The translations under genes were made by a program, and so were the position numbers. Below are positions 1 through 9,199 of a DNA stretch of 64,000 nucleotides, piece after piece. Below the pieces are notes generated by a model that made no database searches, had not been told where the DNA came from, and was given only the letters and a program-made list of their open reading frames with translations. Position 1 is the stretch's first letter, and every line of letters begins with the position of its first letter. This DNA is from Pelagadaptatus sp034112445 (GTDB lineage Bacteria; Pseudomonadota; Gammaproteobacteria; Pseudomonadales; Cellvibrionaceae). The stretch lies in assembly GCA_034112445.1 (NCBI GenBank), contig JAWUVI010000001.1, forward strand, positions 59,800 through 123,799. The letters run 5' to 3'.

Positions 1-1199
1 AATCCCGCCATGGCGGCACTCATGAAATTAGCCAAAGAGGCCGCGACAAAGGCTTTAAAACCAAGACTGACGATATCTTTACGGCGCGAAGGCGCGATAC
101 TACTCAAACTTCCCAGGCAAATAGCAATGGACGCTAGATTTGCGAAGCCACACAGCGCGAAAGTCACCACCGCTTGCGATACTGGGCTGAGCTCATCTTT
201 ACGTTGAATAAAGTCTATGTAGGCGACAAACTCATTCAATATCACTTTCTGGCCAATCACTGCGCCAGCCAAACGGCTTTCTTCCCAGGGAACGCCCATC
301 AGGAAAGCAAAGGGCGCCATAAAAAAACCGAGTATGCTTTGTAAGGTGATATCCCCAAAGCCAAACCAATTCGCAATCCCACCTGTGATCCCATTCAGCA
401 AGGCAATCAATGAAATAAATGCCAGCAGCATAGCGCCGACATTCATCGCCAGCTGCATGCCACTCACTGCACCTGATGCTGCGGCATCGATCACATTGGT
501 GGCCTCGGTTTCACGCTCAAAGTTCAACTTGCCTTGTTGGCAAAGAGGTATCTCTGTCTCTGGCACCATTAATTTGGCGATAAGCAAACCACCAGGAGCA
601 GCCATAAAGCTCGCGGCAATCAAATAATCAAGACTAACGCCTATGGCCGCATAACCAGCCATAACCGCACCGGCCACGGTTGCTAAGCCACCCACCATAA
701 CGGCAAACAGCTCTGAGCGAGTTAGACCATTAATATACGGACGAATAACCAAAGGGGCTTCCGCCATACCAAAAAATATATTAGCCGTTGAGTTAATAGA
801 CTCGGCCTCACTGGTCTTCAAAACTCTCTGCAGAAAACCGCCAATCAATTTGATAACCCACTGCATGACTCCTAGATAATAGAGAACCGACATAAGTGCC
901 GAGAAGAAAACTATCGCAGACAGTACATGCACAACAAAGATAAACCCTGACTTTTCTACCGCTGCCAAATCACCAAACAGAAAAACGATGCCGTCCTTAC
1001 TATAAACAATGGCAAATCCAACCACCTCGGCTACCGACGAAAGTAATTCAGCTCCTACCTCTGTATACAAAGCAAAACCAGCAACACCAAATTGCAGAAC
1101 AAAAGCCCCGACTACCGTCCGAAGCTTAATGGCACGTCTATTCACAGAAAGTAAATACGCCACAACTAAAATCAAGCACATGCCGAAAACACTGTTCAT
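1..1199 (-). CDS. Concentrative nucleoside transporter, NupC/CNT family (3' end cut by window)
   Basis: Inner-membrane nucleoside importer driven by an ion gradient. The reverse-strand translation opens with a hydrophobic segment followed by LLSVNRRAIKLRTV, the usual CNT N-terminus. It then contains ANIFFGMAEAPLVIRPYI and the CNT signature MAAPGGLLIAKLMVPETE, and near the window edge a hydrophobic block reading GFANLASIAICLGSLSSIAPSRR in part. The reading frame is still open at base 1, after 399 codons; family members are about 400-425 residues, so only the last few codons should be missing. The ATG at 1199 gives the normal N-terminus, although the frame is also open upstream and no strong ribosome site is visible. 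It is divergent from yicC. The family call is secure; substrate range cannot be read from sequence. Confidence 0.9.
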   Translation of the reverse strand, partial: MNSVFGMCLILVVAYLLSVNRRAIKLRTVVGAFVLQFGVAGFALYTEVGAELLSSVAEVVGFAIVYSKDGIVFLFGDLAAVEKSGFIFVVHVLSAIVFFSALMSVLYYLGVMQWVIKLIGGFLQRVLKTSEAESINSTANIFFGMAEAPLVIRPYINGLTRSELFAVMVGGLATVAGAVMAGYAAIGVSLDYLIAASFMAAPGGLLIAKLMVPETEIPLCQQGKLNFERETEATNVIDAAASGAVSGMQLAMNVGAMLLAFISLIALLNGITGGIANWFGFGDITLQSILGFFMAPFAFLMGVPWEESRLAGAVIGQKVILNEFVAYIDFIQRKDELSPVSQAVVTFALCGFANLASIAICLGSLSSIAPSRRKDIVSLGFKAFVAASLANFMSAAMAG

Positions 1200-1663
1200 A
1201 CATTCAACTACTTCATCATCTATTGATAAAAATCGACCCAAATTGTGTCTATTTTTCAGGCAGCGCAAAAAAGCCGGCAATACTACCACAACCAACAATG
1301 CTTACAATTTCATCAAAAAGGTAAAAACCGATGCATAACTCAGAAGATAATTAAGAAACGCTGGTACTACAGTGCCAAATCGGCGCAAAAGCAGGCGACT
1401 AAACAGTCACAAATAATTGTAAAAAATCCACTGTAATTTTTATCATATCTCAATAGAGGTTTTAGCTCCTGTATACCTGACTTGAGCTTACGACAAACCC
1501 ATTGCAGCTACCCTTTGCGTTTTGGTTAAAAAGCTACTCTAATTAGCCTTAACGAAGTCATCTTTATCAAAGCCAAAAACACCGTTTTCTGAGGTGTACA
1601 CTTCAACCCGAGCTACAAGTGATTTTTTAACGATCGCGGCTATTTAGTTGAGTAATAATTATA
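1200..1663. other. Intergenic region between divergent nupC-like gene and yicC
   Basis: This 464-bp gap holds no convincing gene; the short open frames in it lack ribosome sites and resemble nothing I know. It should carry the two divergent promoters. On the minus strand TTGTAA-N16-TAGTAT (complement at 1280-1307) is a fair candidate for the transporter. On the plus strand TTGTAA (1417) and TATCAT (1441) with an 18-bp spacer are a weaker candidate that would leave a leader of about 210 bases before yicC. Confidence 0.4.
1280..1307 (-). promoter_or_regulatory. Possible sigma-70 promoter for the nucleoside transporter
   Basis: Read on the minus strand, TTGTAA is followed after 16 bases by TAGTAT, about 80 bases upstream of the transporter start. 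The -35 and -10 boxes each depart from consensus, so this is only a candidate. Confidence 0.3.
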
Positions 1664-2551
1664 ATGTCACAAAATAACATTGGTCCTCACAGTATGACTG
1701 GGTTTTCTCGCCAAGAAGCCCAATTGCCCTGGGTAACCTTGGTTTGGGAATTACGCAGTGTTAATCACCGCTATCTAGAACCCAGTTTTCGCCTACCTGA
1801 AATCGCCCGCGAACTTGAACCCAAGATACGCAACACTCTGCGCCAATCATTATCGCGCGGTAAAATCGAAGCAAGCTTCAGTTATCAGTTACAACACCAT
1901 ACGGACAATAACGAATTATCCCTCAATCACACGCTCATTAATCAACTCTCCACAGCGGCCTCTAATATTTCTAACAGTGTTGAGAACGCTGCAACCATTA
2001 ATCCATTAGAGCTGTTAAAATGGCCAGGCGTTATTATTGAAGACACGTTAGATAAAAAAGAACTTCTCACACAAGCCCAGCATTTGTTTACTCAAGCTCT
2101 TACTGACTTAATTGCCCACCGCCAGCGCGAAGGCCTTGAGTTGAAACAGCTCATAGAGCAACGTTTAGAAGGCATCAGCCAACAAGTTGGCGTTATTCGT
2201 AAGCTATTACCCAGTATTCTAAAAGCGCAAAAACAGCGTTTAGCGGATAAACTGCAAGACTTGCAGGCTGACTTAGATGTCGACAGGCTTGAACAAGAAA
2301 TGGTTTACCTTGCCCAAAAATCCGATGTTGATGAAGAGCTTGATAGACTCGACACACACATTACCGAAGTTCGCCATGCATTAAAGCAAAAAGGAGCAAT
2401 TGGTCGCCGATTGGATTTTTTGATGCAAGAGCTTAATCGCGAGGCCAACACGTTATCGTCTAAAGCTATTGTGGTTGAAACCACTCAAGCAGCCATTGAA
2501 ATAAAAGTTTTGATTGAACAGATGCGTGAACAGATTCAAAATATCGAATAG
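1664..2551 (+). CDS. yicC: YicC/YloC family endoribonuclease
   Basis: Conserved bacterial protein of 295 residues; members of this family are reported to act as endoribonucleases in RNA turnover. The N-terminal signature SMTGFSRQE (residues 10-18), the ELRSVNHRYLE block (about 30-40) and the C-terminal block GRRLDFLMQELNREANTL near residue 265 are all family hallmarks. A coiled, charged middle section is also typical. The first ATG (1664) gives ten extra residues before the usual SMTGF start; the ATG at 1694 is an alternative and neither has a strong ribosome site. It lies 36 bases upstream of gmk, the same neighbour as in many gammaproteobacteria. The identity is secure, the physiological role less so. 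Confidence 0.92.
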   Translation: MSQNNIGPHSMTGFSRQEAQLPWVTLVWELRSVNHRYLEPSFRLPEIARELEPKIRNTLRQSLSRGKIEASFSYQLQHHTDNNELSLNHTLINQLSTAASNISNSVENAATINPLELLKWPGVIIEDTLDKKELLTQAQHLFTQALTDLIAHRQREGLELKQLIEQRLEGISQQVGVIRKLLPSILKAQKQRLADKLQDLQADLDVDRLEQEMVYLAQKSDVDEELDRLDTHITEVRHALKQKGAIGRRLDFLMQELNREANTLSSKAIVVETTQAAIEIKVLIEQMREQIQNIE

Positions 2552-2587
2552 ACTTAACCAACTTTTATATTTTAGGCACGGCTCATT

Positions 2588-3205
2588 ATGGATACTTTAG
2601 GCACTCTCTACACCGTTTCAGCACCTTCTGGCGCGGGTAAAACCAGCTTAGTTAAAGCCCTCATTGAGTCACTTGATGCGATACAAGTATCCGTTTCACA
2701 TACCACGCGGACGATGCGAGCCGGTGAAGCCGACGGAGTAAACTATCACTTTGTGGAACGCGACACTTTTAGTGACATGATCAACAGCTCAGCTTTTCTC
2801 GAACACGCCGAAGTCTTTGGTAATTTTTACGGCACTTCCACTCAGTGGGTAAAGGACACTCTAGCCACAGGCACCGATGTGATCCTCGAGATCGATTGGC
2901 AGGGGGCTCAACAGGTACGTTACCTTATGCCTGAAGCTGTTGGCTTATTTATCCTGCCACCATCTCGACAAGAGTTACGCAGTCGTTTAACGGGAAGAGG
3001 ACAAGATGATGAGGCTATTATTGATAGGCGGATGCTGGAGGCCACCAACGAAATGTCTCACTACGTTGAAGCCGACTACATCATCATCAACGATGATTTT
3101 AACCAAGCGCTGAACGAACTAAAATCCATTGTTTTCAGCGAAAGACTCACCACCGGACACCAGCAGTCTCGGCATCAGGATTTATTATCTGAGCTATTGT
3201 CCTAA
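2588..3205 (+). CDS. gmk: Guanylate kinase
   Basis: Phosphorylates GMP to GDP with ATP, feeding GTP and (p)ppGpp synthesis in the cytoplasm. The 205-residue length is standard. The P-loop SAPSGAGKTS lies at residues 11-20, followed by the GMP-binding signature SHTTRTMRAGEADGVNYHFV (about 37-56) and the core LEIDWQGAQQVR near residue 100. It sits between yicC and rpoZ, with spoT further downstream; this gmk-rpoZ-spoT order is common in gammaproteobacteria and puts GTP supply next to the alarmone enzyme. No anomaly is seen. Confidence 0.97.
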   Translation: MDTLGTLYTVSAPSGAGKTSLVKALIESLDAIQVSVSHTTRTMRAGEADGVNYHFVERDTFSDMINSSAFLEHAEVFGNFYGTSTQWVKDTLATGTDVILEIDWQGAQQVRYLMPEAVGLFILPPSRQELRSRLTGRGQDDEAIIDRRMLEATNEMSHYVEADYIIINDDFNQALNELKSIVFSERLTTGHQQSRHQDLLSELLS

Positions 3206-3311
3206 CTGGTCATTTTGCGTACACTAGCCGACCTTTTCAAACTGGCACGCGGCTAATATTGGCGCTGTCATACGAAGCACCACCTATAGATTTTTTTGAA
3301 GGCTCAAACTT

Positions 3312-3590
3312 ATGGCACGTATTACCGTTGAAGATTGTCTTGATCACGTAGATAACCGCTTTGAACTTGTATTGGTTAGCAGCAAACGCGCTCGCCAATT
3401 GGCTACTGGCGGAAAAGACGCTTTAGTCCCTGAAGAAAATGACAAGCCTACTGTCATCGCTTTACGCGAAATAGAGTTAGGCTTAGTTACGGCCGACATC
3501 CTGACGCAAAAAGAAACCTCTAGCGATGAGTATTCTTTAGATCTTCCTGAAGCAGCAGCAACACCAGAAACACCTGCAGAACAGGCCTAA
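3312..3590 (+). CDS. rpoZ: RNA polymerase omega subunit
   Basis: Small subunit that helps assemble RNA polymerase and forms part of a ppGpp-binding site. The protein has 92 residues and begins with the diagnostic MARITVEDCLDHVDNRFELV, followed by SSKRARQL and the KPTVIALREIE block. The C-terminal tail is acidic and rich in alanine and proline, as is usual and variable. A GAAGG ribosome site lies about ten bases before the ATG. It stands 106 bases downstream of gmk and 44 bases before spoT, so co-transcription with spoT is likely. Confidence 0.97.
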   Translation: MARITVEDCLDHVDNRFELVLVSSKRARQLATGGKDALVPEENDKPTVIALREIELGLVTADILTQKETSSDEYSLDLPEAAATPETPAEQA

Positions 3591-3634
3591 TAGAACAACT
3601 CGAACAACTAAATTAGGGGGCGGACAACACAGCA

Positions 3635-5749
3635 ATGCAAACGCTTGAGTCATTGAGTCACAGACTCTCCTCCTATTTAGCCCCCGCTCAAATCAATCGT
3701 GTTAAGCACGCTTATTTCTATGCCGAACAAGCCCACGAAGGTCAACTTCGTCGCAGCGGCGAACCGTACATTACCCACCCCTTAGAAGTTGCTAACATAT
3801 TAGCTGGCATGCATATGGATCATCAGAGCTTGATGGCCGCCATGCTCCACGATGTCATTGAAGACACCGCTATAGCCAAAGAAGCTCTTACCAAACAATT
3901 TGGCGATACCGTGGCTGAACTGGTCGACGGCGTAAGTAAATTAACTCAATTTGAATTTGAATCTCAGGCTGAAAAACAAGCCGAGAACTTCCAGAAAATG
4001 GCTTTGGCCATGGCTAAAGATATTCGAGTTATTTTGGTGAAACTTGCCGACCGCCTCCACAACATGCGTACTCTAGGCTCACTACCGCCCGCTAAAAAAC
4101 GCCGTATCGCCAAAGAAACTCTCGAAATATATGCCCCTATAGCTCAACGTCTGGGCATGAACAACATGCGCTTAGAGCTTGAGAACCGAGGCTTTGCAGC
4201 CATGTTTCCGCTGCGTAGCGAACGCTTACAAACTACCTTAAAAGCCGCTCGCGGAAATCGCAAAGAGCTGGTTGAAAAAATCCAAAGCGCCATCGAATTA
4301 CGCCTCAACCAAGAAGGCATTGAAGCCTTGGTCATTGGCAGAGAAAAACATCTATACAGCATTTATGAGAAAATGCGCAATAAGAATAAGTCCTTCAAAG
4401 AGATTATGGATGTCTATGCATTCCGTATCATCGTAGATAATGTTGACAGCTGTTACCGTGTATTGGGGGCAGTTCATAACCTATACAAGCCAATAGTCAG
4501 TGAATTTAAAGATTACATCGCCATCCCTAAGGCCAATGGCTATCAATCTCTACACAGCGTGTTGATTGGGATGCATGGCGTACCTATAGAAGTTCAAATT
4601 CGTACCAAGGATATGGACGAAATGGCCAATTCTGGGATTGCTGCCCACTGGCTGTATAAATCAGACCAGCCCGATGACACCCCAACAGGTTCCCACGCCC
4701 GCGCCCGCCAATGGATCCAAGGCTTATTGGAAATGCAACAAACAGCTGGTGACTCACTCGAATTTATAGAAAGTGTTAAAGTTGATCTTTTCCCCGATGA
4801 AATTTATGTCTTTACCCCAAAAGGTAAGATCATCGAACTGCCTGCAGGTGCAACTGCCGTAGATTTTTCTTATGCCGTACATACTGATGTTGGCAATCGT
4901 TGTGCGGCCTGTAAAATCAACGGACGCTTAGCGCCGCTGTCACAAACTCTAGAAAGTGGTCAAAAAATTAGCATCATCACGTCTCCCGGTGCACAACCCA
5001 ACCCTAATTGGCTTAATTTTGTTGCCTCTGCTAAAGCGCGCAGTGGTATACGACACTTTTTAAAGCACGAGCTGCACCACCACTCGATTGAACTTGGCCA
5101 GCGCATGTTGGAAAAAGCCATCCCTGGGGCTAATATTCAAATAGATAAATTGAGCAGCACAGAGGTTGATGCTTTATTAAAGAAAACCAATGCACCATCC
5201 ATGGATTCACTACTTGAAGATATTGGCCTAGGTAATCGTATCGCCATTGCCATTGCCAAAATCATCTCGCCAGACAACTCGCAAGAAGATAACAAAAACA
5301 TTTATTCCCCTGTCATGATCGACTCTTCCGACACCATGATGGTACGTTTTGCTCGCTGTTGTCGACCCATACCCGGCGATCCTATTCTTGGCCGCGTAAG
5401 TGCAGGTAAAGGATTAGTGGTTCACCGCGAAACCTGTGGCAACATTACCGAGCTGCGGAATAGTCCAGAGCAACTCAGCCAAGTGAGTTGGGCACCAACT
5501 GTTATCGGAGATTTCCTAGTTGATATCCGTATTGAGGTTGAGTCTGAAAAAGGCATAATTGCGACACTGGCAACACGAATCTCCAGCCAGGGGGCCAATA
5601 TCGACAATATCCGTATTGATGAAAGGGATGCCCATAACAGCGTTATTAAATTATCCATTGGGGTACACAATCGCCTGCACCTCGCCAATATTCTGCGCCG
5701 TATTCGCGGCCTGAAAAACGTCTTGCGAGTTTCTCGCACTAAAAATTAA
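3635..5749 (+). CDS. spoT: Bifunctional (p)ppGpp synthetase/hydrolase SpoT
   Basis: Makes and degrades the stringent-response alarmone (p)ppGpp. The 704 residues show the RSH layout: an N-terminal HD hydrolase domain with SGEPYITHP and the metal-binding HDVIEDT motif (around residues 40-80); a synthetase domain with YAFRIIVDN and DYIAIPKANGYQSLHS (about 260-310); a TGS domain starting at LFPDEIYVFTPKG (near 385); a zinc-finger-like RFARCCRPIPGD; and a C-terminal ACT domain (about the last 80 residues). The intact HD motif argues for hydrolase activity, unlike RelA. The start matches SpoT homologues. The next gene, ridA, begins 21 bases downstream, as in many relatives. Confidence 0.95.
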   Translation: MQTLESLSHRLSSYLAPAQINRVKHAYFYAEQAHEGQLRRSGEPYITHPLEVANILAGMHMDHQSLMAAMLHDVIEDTAIAKEALTKQFGDTVAELVDGVSKLTQFEFESQAEKQAENFQKMALAMAKDIRVILVKLADRLHNMRTLGSLPPAKKRRIAKETLEIYAPIAQRLGMNNMRLELENRGFAAMFPLRSERLQTTLKAARGNRKELVEKIQSAIELRLNQEGIEALVIGREKHLYSIYEKMRNKNKSFKEIMDVYAFRIIVDNVDSCYRVLGAVHNLYKPIVSEFKDYIAIPKANGYQSLHSVLIGMHGVPIEVQIRTKDMDEMANSGIAAHWLYKSDQPDDTPTGSHARARQWIQGLLEMQQTAGDSLEFIESVKVDLFPDEIYVFTPKGKIIELPAGATAVDFSYAVHTDVGNRCAACKINGRLAPLSQTLESGQKISIITSPGAQPNPNWLNFVASAKARSGIRHFLKHELHHHSIELGQRMLEKAIPGANIQIDKLSSTEVDALLKKTNAPSMDSLLEDIGLGNRIAIAIAKIISPDNSQEDNKNIYSPVMIDSSDTMMVRFARCCRPIPGDPILGRVSAGKGLVVHRETCGNITELRNSPEQLSQVSWAPTVIGDFLVDIRIEVESEKGIIATLATRISSQGANIDNIRIDERDAHNSVIKLSIGVHNRLHLANILRRIRGLKNVLRVSRTKN

Positions 5750-5770
5750 CGTCATTTTTTTGAGGCCGCT

Positions 5771-6154
5771 ATGACCAATAAAGCCATCATCCAAACCAAT
5801 AAAGCTCCTGCCGCTATTGGTACCTACTCACAAGCGGTGAAGGTACAAGACACGACCTATATTTCGGGCCAAATTCCATTAGATCCCACAACAATGACAC
5901 TGGTTGAAGGGGACTTCGCCGCTCAAGCACACCAAGTCTTTAAAAACTTAGAGGCTGTCTGTGAGGCCGCCGGTGGCAATTTGCAGTGCATTGTTAAGCT
6001 GAATATTTTTATGACGAATCTAGATAACTTCCCCATAATTAACGACGTCATGGCGCAATATTTTGAAAAGCCTTATCCGGCACGTGCAGCCGTTGGCATC
6101 AGTGCATTGCCAAAAGGGGCTGACGTGGAAGCCGATGCCATTATGGTTGTTTAA
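5771..6154 (+). CDS. ridA: RidA family reactive enamine/imine deaminase
   Basis: Hydrolyses reactive 2-aminoacrylate and related enamine/imine intermediates released by pyridoxal-phosphate enzymes. The 127-residue length is typical. The N-terminal APAAIGTYSQAV, the middle SGQIPLDP and the C-terminal PARAAVGISALPKGADVEADA contain the conserved binding-site arginine and glutamate of the family. A GAGG ribosome site lies 7 bases before the ATG. It directly follows spoT and converges on phoR with a gap of only five bases, so no separate terminator fits between them. Confidence 0.95.
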   Translation: MTNKAIIQTNKAPAAIGTYSQAVKVQDTTYISGQIPLDPTTMTLVEGDFAAQAHQVFKNLEAVCEAAGGNLQCIVKLNIFMTNLDNFPIINDVMAQYFEKPYPARAAVGISALPKGADVEADAIMVV

Positions 6155-6159
6155 AATTA

Positions 6160-7518
6160 CTAGAGCGCAAAGACACAGGTGAAGGTACTGCCTTTACCCG
6201 TGCGGCTTGATATTTTCAGCTCACCGTTGTGACGCATCAATACGTGTTTCACAATGGCTAAACCTAAGCCTGTACCACCTGTAGCCGAATGCCGACTATC
6301 ATCCACTCGATAAAAACGTTCCGTCAAACGTGGAATATGTACGGAAGCTATCCCTTCACTCTGATCGGTAACGCTCACATTTAAATAGCGAAGATTAACG
6401 CTCACATCAATTGTGATAGTGGACTGTGGAAAAGAATACTTTACGGCGTTAAAAATCAAATTTGAAAACGCGCTATACAGCTCCTTATCATTTCCTGGGA
6501 GATGGATTTGAGGATCACACCTAAGCTCAATCGTATGACTCAGATCACCCGATAAAACTTGAGCCTCAGCTACTACTTGCTGCAGAAGGGGGGCAATATC
6601 AACAAACTGTTTCACTGGCTTGTTTTCAGCACTTTGCAAACGTGACAGCACCAACAAGTCGTTGATTATATTGTTCATACGCTTAGCTTGAAGATCCATA
6701 GCGGTAAGCGCTTTGGTAGTATTTGTAACCGCTGGTGACGCGCCTTGATCTGGCATGTCTAACTTTGATTTATCTAGCTTTGTTTTATCTAACCCTGATT
6801 TGTCTAACCCTAATTTATCTAGCTCTGATATATCGAGCAATGTCTCAATATATCCGCGAAGAACGGTTAAAGGAGTTCTTAGCTCATGGGATACGTTAGC
6901 CACAAAATCTTTTCGCATCATTTCTAATTGGTGCAGATGGGTAATATCTCTAATCACAACCAGCGACTTACCAAGGCCAAAGCGCGTTATTTGATACTGT
7001 AGAAATAGATTGTGGTTACGGGGAGACGGTAAATCAAGGGGCTCGCTGTACTTACCAGACTCAAAATAGGCAATGAATTCTGGGTGGCGAATATAGTTAA
7101 CTAACGGAAAGCCGAGATCAGAATCTCGCAATCCGATCAGTCTGGTGGCCGCCGGATTTAACAGCTCAATTTCTCCACCCACATTCAATAAGATAATGCC
7201 GTTGTGCATAGCCGTTGTGATTTCTTCACTTCGACTAATAACCGCTTGTAAACGGGACTGCTCATCACGTTGCTGCTTTTGCTGGCGGGCGATATTATTG
7301 AAAATATGACCCCAGATTCCACCTGTATCTGGTGGCTGTTTCGACGAATCTTGTAGCCAGTTATCCAACGCTCTTACTTTAAGCAAAATCCACACGATAT
7401 AGATAATGCCACTGATTATTAGCGTCCACGCTAAGTAGCCGTTGATTAAGCCAAAGAGAATGCTACTAAAAGTAAAAAATACAATCCTTTTTACCTCTGC
7501 AGAAAAACCTATATTCAC
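6160..7518 (-). CDS. phoR: Phosphate regulon sensor histidine kinase PhoR
   Basis: Membrane sensor kinase that phosphorylates PhoB when phosphate is scarce, under control of the Pst transporter and PhoU. The 452 residues contain two hydrophobic segments (about 12-30 and 33-47), a HAMP-like linker, a PAS domain (about 97-190), the HisKA site SHELRTP with phospho-accepting His211, the N-box NLIFNAVKYS and the G-box GGTGLGLAIV. Unlike ordinary PhoR, the loop joining the two HisKA helices is expanded by about 35 residues carrying five copies of a five-residue LDKxx repeat (232-254). The start is GTG with AAGGTAG upstream. It lies 32 bases downstream of phoB. The family call is secure; the effect of the insertion is unknown. 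Confidence 0.93.
   Translation of the reverse strand: MNIGFSAEVKRIVFFTFSSILFGLINGYLAWTLIISGIIYIVWILLKVRALDNWLQDSSKQPPDTGGIWGHIFNNIARQQKQQRDEQSRLQAVISRSEEITTAMHNGIILLNVGGEIELLNPAATRLIGLRDSDLGFPLVNYIRHPEFIAYFESGKYSEPLDLPSPRNHNLFLQYQITRFGLGKSLVVIRDITHLHQLEMMRKDFVANVSHELRTPLTVLRGYIETLLDISELDKLGLDKSGLDKTKLDKSKLDMPDQGASPAVTNTTKALTAMDLQAKRMNNIINDLLVLSRLQSAENKPVKQFVDIAPLLQQVVAEAQVLSGDLSHTIELRCDPQIHLPGNDKELYSAFSNLIFNAVKYSFPQSTITIDVSVNLRYLNVSVTDQSEGIASVHIPRLTERFYRVDDSRHSATGGTGLGLAIVKHVLMRHNGELKISSRTGKGSTFTCVFAL
6758..6832 (-). repeat. 15-bp tandem repeat inside phoR
   Basis: Five imperfect tandem copies of a 15-bp unit (plus-strand form close to TCTAACYYTGATTTA) lie in frame in phoR and encode LDKLG, LDKSG, LDKTK, LDKSK and the flanking LD. 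Because the unit is a multiple of three, copy-number changes would preserve the frame and only lengthen or shorten the hairpin loop of the dimerisation domain. Confidence 0.9.
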
Positions 7519-7550
7519 GATTCTACCTTGTTAGTATGTTGGCTTATCCA

Positions 7551-8240
7551 TCAACTGGTCGAAAATCGATAGCCTGAACCACGCACTGTTTGAATAAGTT
7601 TATCGTATCCATCAAGTTCTAACGCTTTTCTCAAGCGTCTAATATGGACGTCAACCGTACGCTCTTCAACATAAACATTACCACCCCAAACATGATCCAA
7701 CAATTGATCTCGAGCGTACACTCGCTCTTGGTGGGTCATGAAAAATTCCAACAAGCGGTACTCGGTTGGCCCCATTGAAATAGGGGTCGAGTTAATACTA
7801 ATTCGGTGACTAGCAGGGTCAAGCATCAAATTTTTCACCAACAGTGGCTTAGCTTCAAATTGCGTTTCCGTACGTCGTAATATCGCTTTTAAACGAGCAA
7901 CCAGTTCTCTGGGTGAAAAAGGCTTCGTTATATAATCGTCCGCGCCAACTTCCAGGCCTTGAACTTTATTATCTTCTTCGCCCTTAGCTGTCAGCATAAC
8001 AATAGGTGTAGACGCCGTGAGCTCGTCTTTTTTCAGGCGTCGAGCCAACTCAATACCATTGGTACCGGGTAACATCCAATCAAGTAAAATCAGATCAGGC
8101 TTATGATCAATAATAAGACTGTGCGCTAGTTGAGCATTATCGGCTTCTATACAGTGATAACCCGCCATTTCTAACGCCAGACGCAGCATGTCTCGAATCG
8201 CTTCTTCATCATCGACAATTAAAATTGTTCTTCCGGCCAT
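7551..8240 (-). CDS. phoB: Phosphate regulon response regulator PhoB
   Basis: OmpR-type transcription factor that activates phosphate-starvation genes by binding Pho boxes. The 229 residues contain a receiver domain with the acidic pair after ILIVDD, phospho-acceptor Asp54 in LILLDWMLPG and the lysine of ITKPF, and a C-terminal winged helix with the recognition segment EERTVDVHIRRLRKAL. Its own promoter carries a Pho box at 8288-8305, indicating autoregulation. phoR follows 32 bases downstream on the same strand. Both targets, phoB itself and pstS, lie in this window. Confidence 0.96.
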   Translation of the reverse strand: MAGRTILIVDDEEAIRDMLRLALEMAGYHCIEADNAQLAHSLIIDHKPDLILLDWMLPGTNGIELARRLKKDELTASTPIVMLTAKGEEDNKVQGLEVGADDYITKPFSPRELVARLKAILRRTETQFEAKPLLVKNLMLDPASHRISINSTPISMGPTEYRLLEFFMTHQERVYARDQLLDHVWGGNVYVEERTVDVHIRRLRKALELDGYDKLIQTVRGSGYRFSTS

Positions 8241-8287
8241 AAAAGGTAACCTTCATAATTGCTATGGCACTATTAAATAACAGTTTC

Positions 8288-8305
8288 ATGACTCTTTTAT
8301 GACAA
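8288..8305 (-). promoter_or_regulatory. Pho box upstream of phoB
   Basis: Read toward phoB the 18 bases are TTGTCAT-AAAA-GAGTCAT, two direct repeats 11 bases apart as in the PhoB-binding consensus CTGTCAT-N4-CTGTCAT (12 of 14 repeat positions match). The site lies about 48 bases before the phoB start, with an AT-rich TATTTA-like -10 region about eight bases further on. Confidence 0.82.
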
Positions 8306-8327
8306 GCCAGAGTTATTTAATTTAATT

Positions 8328-9191
8328 TTAAGCCCGATCTATAACTATTCCGATAAAAACAACCAATCCCAGCCAGTTGTTATTCAAAAACGCTTTAAAG
8401 CATTCTTCTCGGTGTCTGTAGCGGATTAAGTATTGTTGGTAGACAAATAATACTGACGCAAAGACCAAACTCAAATAATAAAATTGTCCAAGCTCAAATC
8501 TTTGTCCCACTAGCAATAGGGCAACAATAACAAAAACCTGCAGTACGCCTGTCATCACTCTATCCTGCTCACCAAACAATATGGCGGTGGATTTAACCCC
8601 AATTTTTAAATCATCATCACGATCAACCATGGCATAAAAGGTATCGTAAACCACTGTCCACATCACAACAGCAACATACAGTAGCCAGCTGAAGGGGTTA
8701 ATTTCACCCGTTTGTGCTGCAAACGCCATAGGAATACTCCATGAAAATGCGGCACCCAATACCAACTGCGGTAAATGCGTATAACGCTTCATAAAGGGAT
8801 AGCAGGCCGCCAAGCAGACAGCAACAACTGACAACAAAATGGTTAATCTATTGGTAAACAACACGAGAATAAAAGCTGCGGCGATAAGCCCAGCAAATAA
8901 AATCAGCGCTTCTTTAACGGCTAATTTACCCGCAGCTAATGGCCTCTGTTGGGTTCGTCTTACTCGGCCATCAATTTTACGATCGGCATAATCATTAATC
9001 ACACAGCCCGCTGCTCGCATCAACACCACACCCAACATGAAAATACACAACACACCGAGTTTTGGGACGCCGTCGGCGGCTAACCATAACGCCCACAAGG
9101 TTGGCCACAGCAACAATAAAATACCGATAGGTCGATCAAATCTCATTAGCTGCCAATACAAAGACAAGCGTTGTCGAACTTCAGCATTCAT
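8328..9191 (-). CDS. ubiA: 4-hydroxybenzoate octaprenyltransferase
   Basis: Integral membrane prenyltransferase that attaches the polyprenyl tail to 4-hydroxybenzoate in ubiquinone synthesis. The 287 residues show the family pattern: RFDRPIGILLLLWPTLWAL near the N-terminus, the first aspartate motif NDYADRKIDGRVRRT (about 65-80) and the second YDTFYAMVDRDDDLKIGVKS (about 180-200), embedded in eight or nine hydrophobic helices. It follows ubiC by eight bases on the same strand, so the first two steps of the pathway are encoded together. Confidence 0.95.
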   Translation of the reverse strand: MNAEVRQRLSLYWQLMRFDRPIGILLLLWPTLWALWLAADGVPKLGVLCIFMLGVVLMRAAGCVINDYADRKIDGRVRRTQQRPLAAGKLAVKEALILFAGLIAAAFILVLFTNRLTILLSVVAVCLAACYPFMKRYTHLPQLVLGAAFSWSIPMAFAAQTGEINPFSWLLYVAVVMWTVVYDTFYAMVDRDDDLKIGVKSTAILFGEQDRVMTGVLQVFVIVALLLVGQRFELGQFYYLSLVFASVLFVYQQYLIRYRHREECFKAFLNNNWLGLVVFIGIVIDRA

Positions 9192-9199
9192 ATGTTCAT

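Noticed and set aside
1245..1436. 63-codon open frame between the transporter and yicC
   Set aside because: No ribosome site, low-complexity translation and no family resemblance.
3240..3262. CTGGCACG before rpoZ, resembling the -24 element of a sigma-54 promoter
   Set aside because: The -12 element TTGC is absent at the required spacing.
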